Source: Uloborus plumipes
Lineage: Eukaryota > Arthropoda > Arachnida > Araneae > Uloboridae
DNA length: 64,000 nucleotides
Assembly (NCBI GenBank): GCA_038373865.1
Contig: JAXGGA010002834.1
Coordinates: 49,676-113,675 of the forward strand
Direction: 5' to 3'
The notes under the pieces were generated by a model. It saw only the letters and a list, made by a program, of their open reading frames with translations. It made no database searches and was not told where the DNA came from. Positions 48,601 through 55,915 of the stretch are shown one piece after another; the first letter of the stretch is position 1, and every line of letters starts with the position of its first letter. Position numbers and translations under genes: made by a program.

Positions 48601-51600
48601 TTTATTTTTAACAAATAATCATTGACTGTGGAATGAATAATCAGTCACAAAAGAAATCAGTTTGCTTTTCTTTATGTAATTATTATTTTTTATTTCATTT
48701 ATTTATTTTTCAGTGAACTTAATGAAAAAGCTTTTCAATTTCTTTCTTAAAAGCCTATTATTTTCTTTCAATTTTGTTTTTGGCCGGCATTTTTAAAAAT
48801 GTTGCTTTCAAGAAATAAAATACTTTTGAGCTAATAAGTGGAAGAAAAATCAACAGGGTTTGAGCATTTGGGAAAAAAATGTAGGCGCATGTTGAGTGGT
48901 TGCAAGGAATCAATTTGTCGGATGTCTTCTTTTTTACAAAAGCCTATTTTTTTCTTTCTTTCATCCTTAAACATTTATCTGCATCTTTCGCAAAATTGTG
49001 CTACTTCAAATGTCTGTGCTTTTTATCTTACCTTACATTACGTTCTTATTTTAGTTAACTCCAAAAATCATTGAATTACCAGTAAGCGTTGACAAAAGTT
49101 GGCATCAAATGAATGTAAAATACAAACAATAGCGTTGAAAACCAAATTTGCAGGGAAGAAAAGGCAAATACAAGTTTTTGAAGTAAAGACTAAATCAAAA
49201 AGCTGCAATTTTTTCAAAATCATTTCTTAACGTTGTTCGTATTTTCACTTTGCCCGCAAAGATTTTGAGTTATTTTATCAATTCAAATGAACTGTTCTAA
49301 ACTCTTTATTTAATGGCCGCCATCTTGATTAAGAGTAGAAAGAGCACGACACGTATACACTCTTCACTTTCTTTCTGAATTTTAATTTCATTGAGACTCA
49401 GTTCCTCTCTCAAATAAGAGACTCCGTCTAGGTCGTCCTTGTACGCGAATTTTTATGCATATTAAAAAGAAAAACATGGAAATCTCCCCTGCAGAGACCT
49501 TTAATTATCCCGAAGAGGTCGAGAGCCGCTCGGATAATTTTCTCTTTGGCCTTGGAAAGGAACACCGCGGCTACCTTTCAAAATTTACTTTCTAATTCAT
49601 TGCGCCGAAAAAAAAAAAAGAAAAAGAAAAAAGAAAAAAAAATCGAGGGGGGAGGAGGGCAAGCAAGAAACGTACTTCATCTATCGGTGAATTCTACGTC
49701 ATCACTCCTCCCCCGCGCCGCCAATCCGGCGACGGATGAAGAAGTGCTGGCCACTTGACGAAAGGGGAGTACGAACCACATTTTTCTCGAGGATGTTATT
49801 TGAAGAAGTTTTTTTTTTTCTCTCTCTCTTGGATTGTTGAATGAAAGGCGTTTTTCAACTACTTACGTTAGCGTAGTTGTAAAAAATTTTTCACTTAGGG
49901 TTGAAAGCAGAAAATGCTCTTTCGAATAACACAGTCCGCCAAACCCCCATTGTTCCACCTACTTCACCTACATTTTATTGTACTTTGTGTCAGCATCACA
50001 ACTCTGGCCAGCAGGCTTGTACAATTTTTGAAATACTTCCAGAAATTTATTTTTTCGTGGCAACTTCTATTTGGAGTGAATGGTAAACCGTTTTTGTTGG
50101 CATTAACAATTGAAGCATAAATAGAGAAGTATTATTAAAGGTTTGCTTAAAACAACATCATAGAAAAATATTTGAAAACACTCTTCGTGTAAAACTAAAT
50201 TTTGCTGTGTAAAACTAAATTTTGCTTTGAAAAAAAACGTATGTCCTCTTTTCCAAATAGGTTCTTACTTTGGACAGCCCTCGAAAGGGACAGATACAAG
50301 GGAGAGGTGATGGGTGAAATCGCCGCTCCCCTGAGGGACCCACCACTGATAAATTTCCAATATTGAAGTTCAAAAAAGGAATTTTTTGGACTATTTTTGA
50401 GGCTAGCGGCAGGCCAGGGCCCGATCAAGCCAAAGTGATACTCAGGTCCTGATAAAATTTTGGAGCCCCTCTCACAACGAAGTCCTTGCATTTTCACATA
50501 TTTCCAAAAGAAGAGAAAATGAAAGAAATTTACCCCATTTTGGTGCCCAGGTCCACGGACCTGTAGGACCGTGCGTTCATCAGCCCCTGGCTAGCAAAAT
50601 GGACTTTAAAGGCTCTCCTCAAGAAACGTTTCGCAATTGAAGTCCAAAACATATGAGGTCAACATTTGTAAACCAAGATGTGTAGTAAAGGTTATGTAAT
50701 AAAATCTATCACCCCTCGATTGAAACATTTCTATGCCTGCCCTTGGCCTTCGCAGATAGAAAGACATCAACAGCTACAATTTGTTGGTGCCGAAGAACTA
50801 GGCACTATGGTTGAAGTACAGAACAACCCTTTATCTCTTAAAAGCGATAAACACGAGCGCACTGGTCCACATCACTAAAATTGCGATGGAGGAAAAAAAG
50901 AAAGAAAAAACGAAGTTTTAACGTATGACCTTCAACAACGCCAGTGCGCAAAACGTTAAGAGTTTGTTCATTACCTCCACGCGAGAGTGCTGCGCAGCTG
51001 TTGCCAATTTATCACGCTGCAATGGACATGTGGCGAGCTGAAATTTTAACCATCTCTGCGGCTTTTATTTCTGCCCCATGCATCTCCCTCGGGATAACAA
51101 ACCCGATGCTAATGCAAGATGTCGGCTACCTCCAGAATCCATGCACAGATGGAAAGATTTTATTTTTCTTCTGGATGATTCTTAAAGGGGGCAACATCAT
51201 AGGGGGTAGGGGTAAATCAACCAACTTTACCCACAACTAAAGATGAATAATAAAAGGGAAAGGAACTAAAATTTATATTTACTGAGCATTTATTCCACAA
51301 GAAAATATATATAACGAAATGAAATACGCGAACTCTAGTCTCTTCTTTTCTTTTCTTCTATGTTCAGTACATGTGCATAATTAAGACACTTTTAGGCATA
51401 TATCTGTTCCAGAGTTTTAAACTTTGGCTTTTATTTATTTTATTTATTTATTTTTTTAGTTTTTGATATAAGAAACCAATATGTATCATAATATAAAGTA
51501 TCCACTTCCTGAAAAGTTTTCTTGTGTTTAAAAAAATAATGATTTGAACCTGTCGCGGGGGCGTGACCGCACGGTCACAACCGCAACACGTACCAGTGGC

Positions 51601-54600
51601 GTATCCAGGAATTGATTTTGGGGGGTGCACATCGAACATCGACACTGTGATGAGAAAGGAAAAAAATTAAGAAATATGGTGAAATTTTAAAAATGCAGTA
51701 TTTCGATTTAATTTTTTCTATTGAACGTTGCTCAAAGATTTTTTTTTTTTTCACAAAAATGAATATCATGCAAGAACAATAAGGCGCCGGTACATCGCTC
51801 ATTTTCCTCTTACATTGTCATAATTACAGAATAACAATTAGTTTTGCTTCTTATTGTCGAAAACAGAAAATAATATGACAATATTTCAGTGTCCATAAAG
51901 TATTTTTCATTGAAAAAACCTGAAGCATAACATGAAGGTTGCATGTTTTTTCAAAATTCGGTGCCACCATTTTTTATAGTCTTACAAAATCTTGGGGGGT
52001 GCATTGGTTCCTTGGCATCCCCCCCCCCTGGATACGCCACTGACACGTACAAATCCTTATTTTTCAAGCACAAAAAATATTTATATAAGAAAGTTGATAC
52101 TTCATATTTTGATACATTAATAGTTCCTTCATTCGAATGTATCACAGTTAAAAGCCGAAGTTTAAATTTCTGGGAATGAAGTGCAAATACAGTCGACGCT
52201 CGTTATAACGACCACTCGTTACAAAGACCATCCTAATATAACGACCAGTGAGAAAACCCCCGACTGTATTCCAATATACTCTATGTTCTACCTCTTATAG
52301 CGACCACTCGTTATAAAGACCGTTTTCTGTAGGACGGAGACGGTCGTTATATCGAGCGTCGACTGTATAGTCGAACCTGGTAAAAACGAGCTCCAAGGAA
52401 ACTTTAAAATCCGTTCATATTAACCGTAGCTTGTTTTATCCGAAGAACAATGCACCACAAATCACAGGGTGGGGAACGGAAATTTAGTTTGTCTTGGCAG
52501 TAATTCGTTTTAAGCGAGTTCGAATTAAAGAGGTTCAGATGAAAATATATAGAAATGTCAGTAAATGGATTCAGCATTTCGACCCTGTACATTGAACTTT
52601 CTTTCTAGTAGCGGGACATTAAGGCACTGTAACAGGAATCAGGGATTAATTTCTAACAAAAAAAAAAAAAAGTGTGAGAACCCAATAGTACTCAGAACAA
52701 TGTCCAAGCCTCCATAGCCTGCAGTGTTCCACCAATAGTTGCAAAATTCAGATAAAATCAAAAACTGCGGGAACAGATCTTTTCTAAGCTCCAATGCAAA
52801 TTAAACCCTGTAAATAATTATTCGAAAACAAATGCAGTTTGATTATTAAATAAAATCAATTCAATTTCCAGCCCTTAAATTAGGAGTCGGGAGGGGGGAA
52901 GGGGGATACACTTCTAGCACTTTTAATTCAAATAAAAGAATTTTCACTGCCTCGGGAAACGTTAATTTAAGGTAGCGACGCGACGTAACAGGGACGTAAA
53001 CAGGGAGACAGGTAGCTTTCTCCAAAGCGTGAAAATATTCCTCAACGTCGCTTGGAGGAGTGATGAAATATGCGAAAACAGAGAATGCTGCACTGGAAAG
53101 TTGAGTGCCGACATTAACAATATTTACCTCTTTTTCGAATAATAGAGGAAGGTAATTGGCGCTAAATTACTCTTAATTGAGATGAATTACTTTCGCAGTG
53201 GTTTTATAAAAGTATTCCAACTCAAACCCGCACCAATTACCTATTCTCCAGAGAGAAAGTTTTCGAAATTTTGAATTAAAAAAAATTAAAGAAAGGAACA
53301 ATTTATTTCTTTATTTTAAAAATTCTAGTCACCAACCCGACTCATTTTTCACAATTCTAAATTTTATTTAAACTAAAAACCATGAAAATAAGCTTGATCA
53401 AATTTTTGAACCTTCTTTTTTCCTATTTCCAAATTTATAGGAGGGTTAAAAAATAGCTCGACAGATATATAAAAATTGTGCATCAGTATTTCACTACAAC
53501 TTAGATTTTTATCCAGTTTGCTACATGAACTTGCATGCTTTGCTGTGCTTTTCAAAAAAGCATAATTTTTAGCAAAAAGAAGAGATAAACATGCGAAAGG
53601 GGACAATGTTTTGCCAGTCGAGTACAATCGAACCTCGATGATTCGAAGACGCTTGAGACAAACTGATTTTGAAAAGGCCCCTGAACAGCTATATGTAAAA
53701 ACAAATTTAGCAGAATAGAACGTTTTATTTGCTCGAAAAAGACAGAAATACTTCTAGTTTAATAAAATTTAAGAAGTGGATTTTCATAACATTTAAATTA
53801 AATTTTTGTCATTCTCCAATGTTGTGAAAAAACAAAGTCGTTAAGTTTTTCTCGAAGCATAATGAATAAATCTGAATGTACCAGGCCCGTCATGTAGGGG
53901 AGGCATTAGTGGGGATATCTATATCTTTTTTGAGAAGAGTTAATTTAGGATCAGCATAGTCTCCAACGTAAAGCACAACCCACCCTCCTCTCAAGTCGAT
54001 CTTGTATTTACACCAACCTTAGAAAGTAGATCTACAGTTTATTTAGGTTGAGGACCGCCAGGGGCGGATACAAGGGAGGGGCGATCGCCCCTCCCTTGAA
54101 GGACTCTTCTTCAGTAGTTTTTCGACTTTAAAGTTCAAAAAATTCAATTTTAGATAATCTTCGATGATACTATGAAAATTGGTTGGGATTCGGGGCCCTG
54201 ATCTGGATTTTTTTCGAAATTGAAGACCGAAACATTTGTAATAAACATGTTAACTAGGATATGCGGTAAAAAAAAAACGGAGCAAGTCGAAAAAAAAAAA
54301 AAAAAAAACAATCGCCCCTCCCTTGGAATAGTCCTTATTTCACAGCTCTCCAATTCAAAGGGAAAAGTTTTTTACGGAAACAGATGTTGATTTAAAACTT
54401 TTGCAGAAGCTTTTGACAACTGCAACAATAGATTAAACTATATCAACAACAACAGCAATAAATAATTACATTTTGTTGGATTTCAGGGTGTTTAGTGATT
54501 CAACCCAAGTCCTGGATACCAAGATTACGACTCCTAAACGTAACATTGCGGTTTTCATAATTATACACTAAGTTAAAAACGAAGAGAACCTGCAGCTTTA

Positions 54601-55884
54601 CTGCCGCTACGCGGCTTAGTCGCTTTACCAGTCATTTACAATGGTAATTAGATACATTTGCGCTATTGAATTTTCATGAAAAAAATTATATTTGAACTCT
54701 TTTACAACACACAACTTTAGACTACATGCGTAAGGTTTTATACCCAACTTCTGAATGTGGTTTGCAAAATATTTCCACAAATGCAATGTACAACGTAAAA
54801 CTTTGTCGGTTTTTTCTTCTTCATTATTTTTTGTAGATCTATACTTATTGGCGTTTTAGGGAGGAAAGGCTAATTAACAGTTAGATGTTCGAAGCACATA
54901 AAGTGGGCAACCAATAACCGTTCAAAAGCATTAAAACCAAATCAGGGGTGGCTACCAAGGGAGGGGGGAGTCACGGTGGAGACTGCATCATTGAATTTTT
55001 AAGAGGCATAGCATTAAGGGAATACGCCATTGCTCTTGTGGGCACCCCGATTAAACATTGTCACACATTAGAAATAAAACCCACAAATTCGCACGTAAGT
55101 AGTAATGTAAAACAACACAAAAATCTATTAAAGGATAAGTACTTACAGCAGTTTAAGCCTTTAAGGATAAGAAAGCATTCCTGCAGTCTTTGTTGAAGTT
55201 ACAGATAAACAACAACCAACTCCAAGGAATTTAGTATTATCCATTATTCACAAGGGACAAGAACATGCCTCCACACACTTAACTGTTTGTAAATGAAGAT
55301 TATCTTATGCAAAAAGTCAATTCCCTCCATTAAGATTGCCCTTCAAAGATCAACCGAAGATCACAGAAATGATAAATTATTTTTGTGAATGAGATATTTC
55401 ATTCATAATTTAGTGAATAAACCGCGCTCGACTAGAGAAGACTGGCAACTGCCCAACAGCTCAAACAGCTTTTTTAGAAGCAAGAAAAGCGAAAAACCCC
55501 GCTAAACACACAAGGAACTGGGAATGGAGGATAAAATGAATCTTTTTTGGAGAAAATAAGACCACACAATCAAAGATCATATATTTGCAAAAGGGGAGAG
55601 GGTTGATTGACAAGCGACGTGTGGGATGAGGAACGGATATGGGTAGACGCAAATAGGGAAAAACCTTTGATCTGCCACACTTGAAATTATGTCAAGTCAA
55701 TAGTTGCATTCAGTCACTCTGTAATATTTTCTTACTACGTTTTGAAAGGAAAAAAGTATTTTACTTTCATTGATTTAAAAAAAAAAAAGTTGATTTGTTA
55801 GTGCATTGAACAGGCTAATTCAGCGGTAGGCAACCCGTCGATCGCGATCGACTGGTCGATCTCGAACCCGTCTTGAGTCGATCG

Positions 55885-55915
<31 letters not shown>

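Noticed and set aside
51543..51553. Minus-strand GGTTCAAATC resembling a Pol III B box
   Set aside because: No A box at a suitable distance and no tRNA fold.
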